Notes under the pieces: model-generated
What the model saw: only the letters and a program-made list of their open reading frames with translations
The model's database searches: none
Told to the model about the DNA's origin: nothing
Shown here: positions 39,665 through 53,224 of the stretch, piece by piece
Layout of the letters: each line of letters starts with the position of its first letter
Position numbering within the stretch: position 1 is the stretch's first letter
Position numbers and translations under genes: made by a program
Assembly: GCF_910589235.1 (NCBI RefSeq)
Contig: NC_060956.1
Coordinates: forward strand, 12,430,999 to 12,494,998
Direction: 5' to 3'
Origin: Vespa crabro
Taxonomy: Eukaryota; Arthropoda; Insecta; Hymenoptera; Vespidae
Length of the DNA stretch: 64,000 nt

Positions 39665-40003
39665 GTTAAGACATCAATTCCAAGATAGAAAAGATTTTTG
39701 ATCTTCTGAAATAACATGTCTGAATAGATTGGTAACATTTTTCGTACTGTTGTCCGGGAAAATTCATTGTTTTCACCATTTTACCTCAGCATATAGCGAA
39801 ATTCGCATATGTCGATCAGGTTTCTCATTAATTATCATGTTAAAGCACGCATTTACACATAGTCGGAAAGATATAATCTAGTTTCATTCTTTATTCTGCG
39901 TCGAAAGTATATAAAATCATTGAAATTGAATGAGATTTCAACCTTTCATTTTTCGACGATACGCCTTTATGAGCATAAAATCGTATATACGATATGAAAC
40001 AAA
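39665..40003 (+). repeat. E' monomer: D-type start fused to E body
   Basis: The first 45 bases are GTTAAGAC-type, then CTGAAATAACATGTCTGAATAG leads into an E body (GTACTGTTGTCCGGG, TCATTAATTATC). It follows B4 (39326), where D'f would be expected. Similar fusions start at 43733, 46445 and 50852, these with GAAAGGATTTTTG, and at 47123 with ATACCATG. The ATAACATG mark ties four of the five together. Confidence 0.85.
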
Positions 40004-41698
40004 GTTAAGACATCAATTCCAAGATAGAAAAGATTTTTGATCTTCTGAAATACAATGTCCGAATAGATTGGTAACATTTTTCAAACAGTGGAACGAGTAT
40101 TTTCACTGTTTTCATGATAATATTTCCGCATATAGCGGAATTCGCATGTGTCGATCAGGTTTCTCATTAATTATCATGTTAAAACACGCATTTACACATA
40201 GTCGGAAAGATATAATCTAGTTTCATTCTTTATTCTGCGTCGAAAGTATATAAAATCATTGAAATTGAATGAGATTTCAACCTTTCGTTTTTCGACGATA
40301 CAACTTTATGAGCATAAAATCGTATATTGGATATGAAACAATGTTAATACATCAATACCAAGATAAAAAGGATGTTTGATCTTCTGAAATACCATGTCTG
40401 AATAGATTGGTAACATTTTTCGTACTGTTGTCCGGGAAAATTCATTGTTTTCACCATTTTACCTCAGCATATAGCGAAATTCGCATATGTCGATCAGGTT
40501 TCTCATTAATTATCATGTTAAAGCACGCATTTACACATAGTCGGAAAGATATAATCTAGTTTCATTCTTTATTCTGCGTCGAAAGTATATAAAATCATTG
40601 AAATTGAATGAGATTTCAACCTTTCATTTTTCGACGATACGCCTTTATGAGCATAAAATCGTATATACGATATGAAACAAAGTTAAGACATCAATTCCAA
40701 GATAGAAAAGATTTTTGATCTTCTGAAATACAATGTCCGAATAGATTGGTAACATTTTTCAAACAGTGGAACGAGTATTTTCACTGTTTTCATGATAATA
40801 TTTCCGCATATAGCGGAATTCGCATGTGTCGATCAGGTTTCTCATTAATTATCATGTTAAAACACGCATTTACACATAGTCGGAAAGATATAATCTAGTT
40901 TCATTCTTTATTCTGCGTCGAAAGTATATAAAATCATTGAAATTGAATGAGATTTCAACCTTTCGTTTTTCGACGATACAACTTTATGAGCATAAAATCG
41001 TATATTGGATATGAAACAAAGTTAAGACATCAATTCCAAGATAGAAAAGATTTTTGATCTTCTGAAATACAATGTCCGAATCGATTGGTAACATTTTTCA
41101 AACTGTGGAACGAGTATTTTCACTGTTTTCATGATAATATTTCCGCATATAGCGAAATTCACATGTGTTGTTCAGTTTTCTCGATAATTTTCATGTTAAA
41201 GCACGTATTTAAAAATAGTCGGAAAGAAATATTCTAGTTTCATTCTTTATTCTGCATCGAAAGTATATAAAATCATTGAAATTGAATGTGATTTAAACCT
41301 TTCTTTTTTCGACGATACGCCTTTATGAGCATAAAATCGTATATACGATATGAAACAATGTTAATACATCAATACCAAGATAAAAAGGATGTTTGATCTT
41401 CTGAAATACCATGTCTGAATAGATTGGTAACATTTTTCGTACTGTTGTCCGGGAAAATTCATTGTTTTCACCATTTTACCTCAGCATATAGCGAAATTCG
41501 CATATGTCGATCAGGTTTCTCATTAATTATCATGTTAAAGCACGCATTTACACATAGTCGGAAAGATATAATCTAGTTTCATTCTTTATTCTGCGTCGAA
41601 AGTATATAAAATCATTGAAATTGAATGAGATTTCAACCTTTCATTTTTCGACGATACGCCTTTATGAGCATAAAATCGTATATACGTTATGAAACAAT

Positions 41699-42037
41699 GT
41701 TAATACATCAATACCAAGATAAAAAGGATGTTTGATCTTCTGAAATACCATGTCTGAATAGATTGGTAACATTTTTCGTACTGTTGTCCGGGAAAATTCA
41801 TTGTTTTCACCATTTTACCTCAGCATATAGCGAAATTCGCATGTGTCGATCAGGTTTCTCATTAATTATCATGTTAAAACACGCATTTACACATAGTCGG
41901 AAAGATATAATCTAGTTTCATTCTTTATTCTGCGTCGAAAGTATATAAAATCATTGAAATTGAATGAGATTTCAACCTTTCGTTTTTCGACGATACAACT
42001 TTATGAGCATAAAATCGTATATTGGATATGAAACAAT
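41699..42037 (+). repeat. E/C hybrid monomer with C-type end
   Basis: The front is B/E (GTACTGTTGTCCGGG, TACCTCAGC, GAAATTCGC). From CATGTGTCG (about 41841) it is C, with GTTAAAACACGC and an ATTGGATATGAAACAAT end that is joined directly to a GTTAATAC start. The exchange lies between GAAATTCGC and GTGTCG. It appears where B4 is expected after E1. Confidence 0.85.
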
Positions 42038-44071
42038 GTTAATACATCAATACCAAGATAAAAAGGATGTTTGATCTTCTGAAATACCATGTCTGAATAG
42101 ATTGGTAACATTTTTCGTACTGTTGTCCGGGAAAATTCATTGTTTTCACCATTTTACCTCAGCATATAGCGAAATTCGCATATGTCGATCAGGTTTCTCA
42201 TTAATTATCATGTTAAAGCACGCATTTACACATAGTCGGAAAGATATAATCTAGTTTCATTCTTTATTCTGCGTCGAAAGTATATAAAATCATTGAAATT
42301 GAATGAGATTTCAACCTTTCATTTTTCGACGATACGCCTTTATGAGCATAAAATCGTATATACGATATGAAACAAAGTTAAGACATCAATTCCAAGATAG
42401 AAAAGATTTTTGATCTTCTGAAATACAATGTCTGAATAGATTGGTAACATTTTTCAAACAGTGGAACGAGTATTTTCACTGTTTTCATGATAATATTTCC
42501 GCATATAGCGGAATTCGCATGTGTCGATCAGGTTTCTCATTAATTATCATGTTAAAACACGCATTTACACATAGTCGGAAAGATATAATCTAGTTTCATT
42601 CTTTATTCTGCGTCGAAAGTATATAAAATCATTGAAATTGAATGAGATTTCAACCTTTCATTTTTCGACGATACAACTTTATGAGCATAAAATCGTATAT
42701 TGGATATGAAACAAAGTTAAGACATCAATTCCAAGATAGAAAAGATTTTTGATCTTCTGAAATACAATGTCCGAATCGATTGGTAACATTTTTCAAACTG
42801 TGGAACGAGTATTTTCACTGTTTTCATGATAATATTTCCGCATATAGCGAAATTCACATGTGTTGTTCAGTTTTCTCGATAATTTTCATGTTAAAGCACG
42901 TATTTAAAAATAGTCGGAAAGAAATATTCTAGTTTCATTCTTTATTCTGCATCGAAAGTATATAAAATCATTGAAATTGAATGTGATTTAAACCTTTCTT
43001 TTTTCGACGATACGCCTTTATGAGCATAAAATCGTATATACGATATGAAACAATGTTAATACATCAATACCAAGATAAAAAGGATGTTTGATCTTCTGAA
43101 ATACCATGTCTGAATAGATTGGTAACATTTTTCGTACTGTTGTCCGGGAAAATTCATTGTTTTCACCATTTTACCTCAGCATATAGCGAAATTCGCATAT
43201 GTCGATCAGGTTTCTCATTAATTATCATGTTAAAGCACGCATTTACACATAGTCGGAAAGATATAATCTAGTTTCATTCTTTATTCTGCGTCGAAAGTAT
43301 ATAAAATCATTGAAATTGAATGAGATTTCAACCTTTCATTTTTCGACGATACGCCTTTATGAGCATAAAATCGTATATACGTTATGAAACAATGTTAATA
43401 CATCAATACCAAGATAAAAAGGATGTTTGATCTTCTGAAATACCATGTCTGAATAGATTGGTAACATTTTTCGTACTGTTGTCCGGGAAAATTCATTGTT
43501 TTCACCATTTTACCTCAGCATATAGCGAAATTCTCATATGTCGATCAGGTTTCTCGATAATTATCATGCTACAACACGTATTAACGCATAGTCGGAAAGA
43601 AATATTCTAGTTTCATTCTTTATTCTACGTCGAAAAAATATAAAATCATTGAAATTGAATGTGATTTCAACCTTTCATTTTTCGACGATACAACTTTATG
43701 AGCATAAAATCGTATATTGGATATGAAACAAAGTTAAGACATCAATTCCAAGATAGAAAGGATTTTTGATCTTCTGAAATAACATGTCTGAATAGATTGG
43801 TAACATTTTTCGTACTGTTGTCCGGGAAAATTCATTGTTTTCACCATTTTACCTCAGCATATAGCGAAATTCGCATATGTCGATCAGGTTTCTCATTAAT
43901 TATCATGTTAAAGCACGCATTTACACATAGTCGGAAAGATATAATCTAGTTTCATTCTTTATTCTGCGTCGAAAGTATATAAAATCATTGAAATTGAATG
44001 AGATTTCAACCTTTCATTTTTCGACGATACGCCTTTATGAGCATAAAATCGTATATACGATATGAAACAAA

Positions 44072-46105
44072 GTTAAGACATCAATTCCAAGATAGAAAAG
44101 ATTTTTGATCTTCTGAAATACAATGTCCGAATCGATTGGTAACATTTTTCAAACAGTGGAACGAGTATTTTCACTGTTTTCATGATAATATTTCCGCATA
44201 TAGCGGAATTCGCATGTGTCGATCAGGTTTCTCATTAATTATCATGTTAAAACACGCATTTACACATAGTCGGAAAGATATAATCTAGTTTCATTCTTTA
44301 TTCTGCGTCGAAAGTATATAAAATCATTGAAATTGAATGAGATTTCAACCTTTCGTTTTTCGACGATACAACTTTATGAGCATAAAATCGTATATTGGAT
44401 ATGAAACAAAGTTAAGACATCAATTCCAAGATAGAAAAGATTTTTGATCTTCTGAAATACAATGTCCGAATCGATTGGTAACATTTTTCAAACTGTGGAA
44501 CGAGTATTTTCACTGTTTTCATGATAATATTTCCGCATATAGCGAAATTCACATGTGTTGTTCAGTTTTCTCGATAATTTTCATGTTAAAGCACGTATTT
44601 AAAAATAGTCGGAAAGAAATATTCTAGTTTCATTCTTTATTCTGCATCGAAAGTATATAAAATCATTGAAATTGAATGTGATTTAAACCTTTCTTTTTTC
44701 GACGATACGCCTTTATGAGCATAAAATCGTATATACGATATGAAACAATGTTAATACATCAATACCAAGATAAAAAGGATGTTTGATCTTCTGAAATACC
44801 ATGTCTGAATAGATTGGTAACATTTTTCGTACTGTTGTCCGGGAAAATTCATTGTTTTCACCATTTTACCTCAGCATATAGCGAAATTCGCATATGTCGA
44901 TCAGGTTTCTCATTAATTATCATGTTAAAGCACGCATTTACACATAGTCGGAAAGATATAATCTAGTTTCATTCTTTATTCTGCGTCGAAAGTATATAAA
45001 ATCATTGAAATTGAATGAGATTTCAACCTTTCATTTTTCGACGATACGCCTTTATGAGCATAAAATCGTATATACGTTATGAAACAATGTTAATACATCA
45101 ATACCAAGATAAAAAGGATGTTTGATCTTCTGAAATACCATGTCTGAATAGATTGGTAACATTTTTCGTACTGTTGTCCGGGAAAATTCATTGTTTTCAC
45201 CATTTTACCTCAGCATATAGCGAAATTCTCATATGTCGATCAGGTTTCTCGATAATTATCATGCTACAACACGTATTAACGCATAGTCGGAAAGAAATAT
45301 TCTAGTTTCATTCTTTATTCTACGTCGAAAAAATATAAAATCATTGAAATTGAATGTGATTTCAACCTTTCATTTTTCGACGATACAACTTTATGAGCAT
45401 AAAATCGTATATTGGATATGAAACAAAGTTAAGACATCAATTCCAAGATAGAAAAGATTTTTGATCTTCTGAAATACAATGTCCGAATCGATTGGTAACA
45501 TTTTTCAAACTGTGGAACGAGTATTTTCACTGTTTTCATGATAATATTTCCGCATATAGCGAAATTCACATGTGTTGTTCAGTTTTCTCGATAATTTTCA
45601 TGTTAAAGCACGTATTTAAAAATAGTCGGAAAGAAATATTCTAGTTTCATTCTTTATTCTGCGTCGAAAGTTTATAAAATCATTGAAATTGAATGTGATT
45701 TCAACCTTTCATTTTTCGACGATACGCCTTTATGAGCATAAAATCGTATATACGATATGAAACAATGTTAATACATCAATACCAAGATAAAAAGGATGTT
45801 TGATCTTCTGAAATACCATGTCTGAATAGATTGGTAACATTTTTCGTACTGTTGTCCGGGAAAATTCATTGTTTTCACCATTTTACCTCAGCATATAGCG
45901 AAATTCGCATATGTCGATCAGGTTTCTCGATAATTATCATGTTAAAGCACGCATTTACACATAGTCGGAAAGATATAATCTAGTTTCATTCTTTATTCTG
46001 CGTCGAAAGTATATAAAATCATTGAAATTGAATGAGATTTCAACCTTTCATTTTTCGACGATACGCCTTTATGAGCATAAAATCGTATATACGTTATGAA
46101 ACAAT
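44072..46105 (+). repeat. Right-zone hexamer HOR, copy 4
   Basis: C (44072, CCGAATCG), D' (44411), E1 (44750), B4 (45089), D'f (45428) and an E (45767) with CTCGATAATTATC and the E1-type TACGTTATG end, which leads to B4 rather than C. The last monomer is therefore not a true E2. Confidence 0.83.
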
Positions 46106-47461
46106 GTTAATACATCAATACCAAGATAAAAAGGATGTTTGATCTTCTGAAATACCATGTCTGAATAGATTGGTAACATTTTTCGTACTGTTGTCCGGGA
46201 AAATTCATTGTTTTCACCATTTTACCTCAGCATATAGCGAAATTCTCATATGTCGATCAGGTTTCTCGATAATTATCATGCTACAACACGTATTAACGCA
46301 TAGTCGGAAAGAAATATTCTAGTTTCATTCTTTATTCTACGTCGAAAAAATATAAAATCATTGAAATTGAATGTGATTTCAACCTTTCATTTTTCGGCGA
46401 TACAACTTTATGAGCATAAAATCGTATATTGGATATGAAACAAAGTTAAGACATCAATTCCAAGATAGAAAGGATTTTTGATCTTCTGAAATAACATGTC
46501 TGAATAGATTGGTAACATTTTTCGTACTGTTGTCCGGGAAAATTCATTGTTTTCACCATTTTACCTCAGCATATAGCGAAATTCGCATATGTCGATCAGG
46601 TTTCTCATTAATTATCATGTTAAAGCACGCATTTACACATAGTCGGAAAGATATAATCTAGTTTCATTCTTTATTCTGCGTCGAAAGTATATAAAATCAT
46701 TGAAATTGAATGAGATTTCAACCTTTCATTTTTCGACGATACGCCTTTATGAGCATAAAATCGTATATACGATATGAAACAAAGTTAAGACATCAATTCC
46801 AAGATAGAAAGGATTTTTGATCTTCTGAAATAACATGTCTGAATAGATTGGTAACATTTTTCAAACAGTGGAACGAGTATTTTCACTGTTTTCATGATAA
46901 TATTTCCGCATATAGCGGAATTCGCATGTGTCGATCAGGTTTCTCATTAATTATCATGTTAAAACACGCATTTACACATAGTCGGAAAGATATAATCTAG
47001 TTTCATTCTTTATTCTGCGTCGAAAGTATATAAAATCATTGAAATTGAATGAGATTTCAACCTTTCGTTTTTCGACGATACAACTTTATGAGCATAAAAT
47101 CGTATATTGGATATGAAACAAAGTTAAGACATCAATTCCAAGATAGAAAAGATTTTTGATCTTCTGAAATACCATGTCTGAATAGATTGGTAACATTTTT
47201 CGTACTGTTGTCCGGGAAAATTCATTGTTTTCACCATTTTACCTCAGCATATAGCGAAATTCGCATATGTCGATCAGGTTTCTCATTAATTATCATGTTA
47301 AAGCACGCATTTACACATAGTCGGAAAGATATAATCTAGTTTCATTCTTTATTCTGCGTCGAAAGTATATAAAATCATTGAAATTGAATGAGATTTCAAC
47401 CTTTCATTTTTCGACGATACGCCTTTATGAGCATAAAATCGTATATACGATATGAAACAAA
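46106..47461 (+). repeat. B4, E', C', E'' (monomers 137-140)
   Basis: B4 (46106, private TTTTTCGGCG), E' (46445), a C with the E' start (46784: GAAAGGATTTTTG, ATAACATGTCTGAATAG, then CAAACAGTGG) and a D-start E (47123, ATACCATG). The fused start has spread from E' into a neighbouring C monomer, which suggests conversion or crossover between them. Confidence 0.82.
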
Positions 47462-49495
47462 GTTAAGACATCAATTCCAAGATAGAAAAGATTTTTGATC
47501 TTCTGAAATACAATGTCCGAATAGATTGGTAACATTTTTCAAACAGTGGAACGAGTATTTTCACTGTTTTCATGATAATATTTCCGCATATAGCGGAATT
47601 CGCATGTGTCGATCAGGTTTCTCATTAATTATCATGTTAAAACACGCATTTACACATAGTCGGAAAGATATAATCTAGTTTCATTCTTTATTCTGCGTCG
47701 AAAGTATATAAAATCATTGAAATTGAATGAGATTTCAACCTTTCGTTTTTCGACGATACAACTTTATGAGCATAAAATCGTATATTGGATATGAAACAAA
47801 GTTAAGACATCAATTCCAAGATAGAAAAGATTTTTGATCTTCTGAAATACAATGTCCGAATCGATTGGTAACATTTTTCAAACTGTGGAACGAGTATTTT
47901 CACTGTTTTCATGATAATATTTCCGCATATAGCGAAATTCACATGTGTTGTTCAGTTTTCTCGATAATTTTCATGTTAAAGCACGTATTTAAAAATAGTC
48001 GGAAAGAAATATTCTAGTTTCATTCTTTATTCTGCGTCGAAAGTATATAAAATCATTGAAATTGAATGTGATTTAAACCTTTCTTTTTTCGACGATACGC
48101 CTTTATGAGCATAAAATCGTATATACGATATGAAACAATGTTAATACATCAATACCAAGATAAAAAGGATGTTTGATCTTCTGAAATACCATGTCTGAAT
48201 AGATTGGTAACATTTTTCGTACTGTTGTCCGGGAAAATTCATTGTTTTCACCATTTTACCTCAGCATATAGCGAAATTCGCATATGTCGATCAGGTTTCT
48301 CATTAATTATCATGTTAAAGCACGCATTTACACATAGTCGGAAAGATATAATCTAGTTTCATTCTTTATTCTGCGTCGAAAGTATATAAAATCATTGAAA
48401 TTGAAGGAGATTTCAACCTTTCATTTTTCGACGATACGCCTTTATGAGCATAAAATCGTATATACGTTATGAAACAATGTTAATACATCAATACCAAGAT
48501 AAAAAGGATGTTTGATCTTCTGAAATACCATGTCTGAATAGATTGGTAACATTTTTCGTACTGTTGTCCGGGAAAATTCATTGTTTTCACCATTTTACCT
48601 CAGCATATAGCGAAATTCTCATATGTCGATCAGGTTTCTCGATAATTATCATGCTACAACACGTATTAACGCATAGTCGGAAAGAAATATTCTAGTTTCA
48701 TTCTTTATTCTACGTCGAAAAAATATAAAATCATTGAAATTGAATGTGATTTCAACCTTTCATTTTTCGACGATACAACTTTATGAGCATAAAATCGTAT
48801 ATTGGATATGAAACAAAGTTAAGACATCAATTCCAAGATAGAAAAGATTTTTGATCTTCTGAAATACAATGTCCGAATCGATTGGTAACATTTTTCAAAC
48901 TGTGGAACGAGTATTTTCACTGTTTTCATGATAATATTTCCGCATATAGCGAAATTCACATGTGTTGTTCAGTTTTCTCGATAATTTTCATGTTAAAGCA
49001 CGTATTTAAAAATAGTCGGAAAGAAATATTCTAGTTTCATTCTTTATTCTGCGTCGAAAGTTTATAAAATCATTGAAATTGAATGTGATTTCAACCTTTC
49101 ATTTTTCGACGATACGCCTTTATGAGCATAAAATCGTATATACGATATGAAACAATGTTAATACATCAATACCAAGATAAAAAGGATGTTTGATCTTCTG
49201 AAATACCATGTCTGAATAGATTGGTAACATTTTTCGTACTGTTGTCCGGGAAAATTCATTGTTTTCACCATTTTACCTCAGCATATAGCGAAATTCGCAT
49301 ATGTCGATCAGGTTTCTCATTAATTATCATGTTAAAGCACGCATTTACACATAGTCGGAAAGATATAATCTAGTTTCATTCTTTATTCTGCGTCGAAAGT
49401 ATATAAAATCATTGAAATTGAATGAGATTTCAACCTTTCATTTTTCGACGATACGCCTTTATGAGCATAAAATCGTATATACGTTATGAAACAAT
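47462..49495 (+). repeat. Right-zone hexamer HOR, copy 5
   Basis: C (47462), D' (47801, GCGTCG form), E1 (48140, private GAAGGAGATTTC), B4 (48479), D'f (48818) and E (49157) ending TACGTTATG and leading to B4. As in copy 4, the last slot is E1-like. Confidence 0.84.
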
Positions 49496-51190
49496 GTTAA
49501 TACATCAATACCAAGATAAAAAGGATGTTTGATCTTCTGAAATACCATGTCTGAATAGATTGGTAACAATTTTCGTACTGTTGTCCGGGAAAATTCATTG
49601 TTTTCACCATTTTACCTCAGCATATAGCGAAATTCTCATATGTCGATCAGGTTTCTCGATAATTATCATGCTACAACACGTATTAACGCATAGTCGGAAA
49701 GAAATATTCTAGTTTCATTCTTTATTCTACGTCGAAAAAATATAAAATCATTGAAATTGAATGTGATTTCAACCTTTCATTTTTCGACGATACAACTTTA
49801 TGAGCATAAAATCGTATATTGGATATGAAACAAAGTTAAGACATCAATTCCAAGATAGAAAAGATTTTTGATCTTCTGAAATACAATGTCCGAATCGATT
49901 GGTAACATTTTTCAAACTGTGGAACGAGTATTTTCACTGTTTTCATGATAATATTTCCGCATATAGCGAAATTCACATGTGTTGTTCAGTTTTCTCGATA
50001 ATTTTCATGTTAAAGCACGCATTTACACATAGTCGGAAAGATATAATCTAGTTTCATTCTTTATTCTGCATCGAAAGTATATAAAATCATTGAAATTGAA
50101 TGTGATTTAAACCTTTCTTTTTTCGACGATACGCCTTTATGAGCATAAAATCGTATATACGATATGAAACAATGTTAATACATCAATACCAAGATAAAAA
50201 GGATGTTTGATCTTCTGAAATACCATGTCTGAATAGATTGGTAACATTTTTCGTACTGTTGTCCGGGAAAATTCATTGTTTTCACCATTTTACCTCAGCA
50301 TATAGCGAAATTCGCATATGTCGATCAGGTTTCTCATTAATTATCATGTTAAAGCACGCATTTACACATAGTCGGAAAGATATAATCTAGTTTCATTCTT
50401 TATTCTGCGTCGAAAGTATATAAAATCATTGAAATTGAATGAGATTTCAACCTTTCATTTTTCGACGATACGCCTTTATGAGCATAAAATCGTATATACG
50501 TTATGAAACAATGTTAATACATCAATACCAAGATAAAAAGGATGTTTGATCTTCTGAAATACCATGTCTGAATAGATTGGTAACATTTTTCGTACTGTTG
50601 TCCGGGAAAATTCATTGTTTTCACCATTTTACCTCAGCATATAGCGAAATTCGCATATGTCGATCAGGTTTCTCGATAATTATCATGCTACAACACGTAT
50701 TAACGCATAGTCGGAAAGAAATATTCTAGTTTCATTCTTTATTCTACGTCGAAAAAATATAAAATCATTGAAATTGAATGTGATTTCAACCTTTCATTTT
50801 TCGACGATACAACTTTATGAGCATAAAATCGTATATTGGATATGAAACAAAGTTAAGACATCAATTCCAAGATAGAAAGGATTTTTGATCTTCTGAAATA
50901 ACATGTCTGAATAGATTGGTAACATTTTTCGTACTGTTGTCCGGGAAAATTCATTGTTTTCACCATTTTACCTCAGCATATAGCGAAATTCGCATATGTC
51001 GATCAGGTTTCTCATTAATTATCATGTTAAAGCACGCATTTACACATAGTCGGAAAGATATAATCTAGTTTCATTCTTTATTCTGCGTCGAAAGTATATA
51101 AAATCATTGAAATTGAATGAGATTTCAACCTTTCATTTTTCGACGATACGCCTTTATGAGCATAAAATCGTATATACGATATGAAACAAA
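49496..51190 (+). repeat. B4, D'/E hybrid, E1, B4, E' (monomers 147-151)
   Basis: B4 (49496, AACAATTTTCG), a D' front with an E/C back (49835: ATAATTTTCATGTTAAAGCACGC then GATATAATC, with GCATCG), E1 (50174), B4 lacking its TCATATG mark (50513) and E' (50852). The 49835 hybrid is the only D' following B4 that lacks the D'f end. Confidence 0.82.
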
Positions 51191-53224
51191 GTTAAGACAT
51201 CAATTCCAAGATAGAAAAGATTTTTGATCTTCTGAAATACAATGTCCGAATAGATTGGTAACATTTTTCAAACAGTGGAACGAGTATTTTCACTGTTTTC
51301 ATGATAATATTTCCGCATATAGCGGAATTCGCATGTGTCGATCAGGTTTATCATTAATTATCATGTTAAAACACGCATTTACACATAGTCGGAAAGATAT
51401 AATCTAGTTTCATTCTTTATTCTGCGTCGAAAGTATATAAAATCATTGAAATTGAATGAGATTTCAACCTTTCGTTTTTCGACGATACAACTTTATGAGC
51501 ATAAAATCGTATATTGGATATGAAACAAAGTTAAGACATCAATTCCAAGATAGAAAAGATTTTTGATCTTCTGAAATACAATGTCCGAATCGATTGGTAA
51601 CATTTTTCAAACTGTGGAACGAGTATTTTCACTGTTTTCATGATAATATTTCCGCATATAGCGAAATTCACATGTGTTGTTCAGTTTTCTCGATAATTTT
51701 CATGTTAAAGCACGTATTTAAAAATAGTCGGAAAGAAATATTCTAGTTTCATTCTTTATTCTGCATCGAAAGTATATAAAATCATTGAAATTGAATGTGA
51801 TTTAAACCTTTCTTTTTTCGACGATACGCCTTTATGAGCATAAAATCGTATATACGATATGAAACAATGTTAATACATCAATACCAAGATAAAAAGGATG
51901 TTTGATCTTCTGAAATACCATGTCTGAATAGATTGGTAACATTTTTCGTACTGTTGTCCGGGAAAATTCATTGTTTTCACCATTTTACCTCAGCATATAG
52001 CGAAATTCGCATATGTCGATCAGGTTTCTCATTAATTATCATGTTAAAGCACGCATTTACACATAGTCGGAAAGATATAATCTAGTTTCATTCTTTATTC
52101 TGCGTCGAAAGTATATAAAATCATTGAAATTGAATGAGATTTCAACCTTTCATTTTTCGACGATACGCCTTTATGAGCATAAAATCGTATATACGTTATG
52201 AAACAATGTTAATACATCAATACCAAGATAAAAAGGATGTTTGATCTTCTGAAATACCATGTCTGAATAGATTGGTAACATTTTTCGTACTGTTGTCCGG
52301 GAAAATTCATTGTTTTCACCATTTTACCTCAGCATATAGCGAAATTCTCATATGTCGATCAGGTTTCTCGATAATTATCATGCTACAACACGTATTAACG
52401 CATAGTCGGAAAGAAATATTCTAGTTTCATTCTTTATTCTACGTCGAAAAAATATAAAATCATTGAAATTGAATGTGATTTCAACCTTTCATTTTTCGAC
52501 GATACAACTTTATGAGCATAAAATCGTATATTGGATATGAAACAAAGTAAAGACATCAATTCCAAGATAGAAAAGATTATTGATCTTCTGAAATACAATG
52601 TCCGAATCGATTGGTAACATTTTTCAAACTGTGGAACGAGTATTTTCACTGTTTTCATGATAATATTTCCGCATATAGCGAAATTCACATGTGTTGTTCA
52701 GTTTTCTCGATAATTTTCATGTTAAAGCACGTATTTAAAAATAGTCGGAAAGAAATATTCTAGTTTCATTCTTTATTCTGCGTCGAAAGTTTATAAAATC
52801 ATTGAAATTGAATGTGATTTCAACCTTTCATTTTTCGACGATACGCCTTTATGAGCATAAAATCGTATATACGATATGAAACAATGTTAATACATCAATA
52901 CCAAGATAAAAAGGATGTTTGATCTTCTGAAATACCATGTCTGAATAGATTGGTAACATTTTTAGTACTGTTGTCCGGGAAAATTCATTGTTTTCACCAT
53001 TTTACCTCAGCATATAGCGAAATTCGCATATGTCGATCAGGTTTCTCATTAATTATCATGTTAAAGCACGCATTTACACATAGTCGGAAAGATATAATCT
53101 AGTTTCATTCTTTATTCTGCGTCGAAAGTATATAAAATCATTGAAATTGAATGAGATTTCAACCTTTCATTTTTCGACGATACGCCTTTATGAGCATAAA
53201 ATCGTATATACGATATGAAACAAA
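51191..53224 (+). repeat. Right-zone hexamer HOR, copy 6
   Basis: C (51191, GTTTATCATT), D' (51530), E1 (51869), B4 (52208), D'f (52547, with GTAAAGAC and GATTATTGATC) and E2 (52886, TTTTTAGTACTG). This is a complete copy with the E2 end. The D'f start mutation removes a minus-strand stop codon and opens a spurious 84-codon frame. Confidence 0.87.

Larger units (their letters stand above)
38309..44071 (+). repeat. Rearranged hexamer derivatives (monomers 114-130)
   Basis: The order is C, D', E, B4, E', C, E, C, D', E, E/C hybrid, E, C, D', E, B4, E'. Starts run from 38309 every 339 bp. Compared with the hexamer, D'f is skipped at 39665 and 43733 (E' follows B4), and D' is skipped at 40343 and 42038 (E follows a C-type end). 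The irregularities lie at classes joined by identical sequence, as unequal crossover predicts. Confidence 0.85.

Noticed and set aside
52434..52688. Minus-strand open frame of 84 codons across a B4/D'f boundary
   Set aside because: It lies wholly in satellite and begins at GTG, not ATG. It is open because GTTAAGAC became GTAAAGAC in this copy, removing a minus-strand TAA present in sister monomers. No domain, no context and no conservation of the frame.
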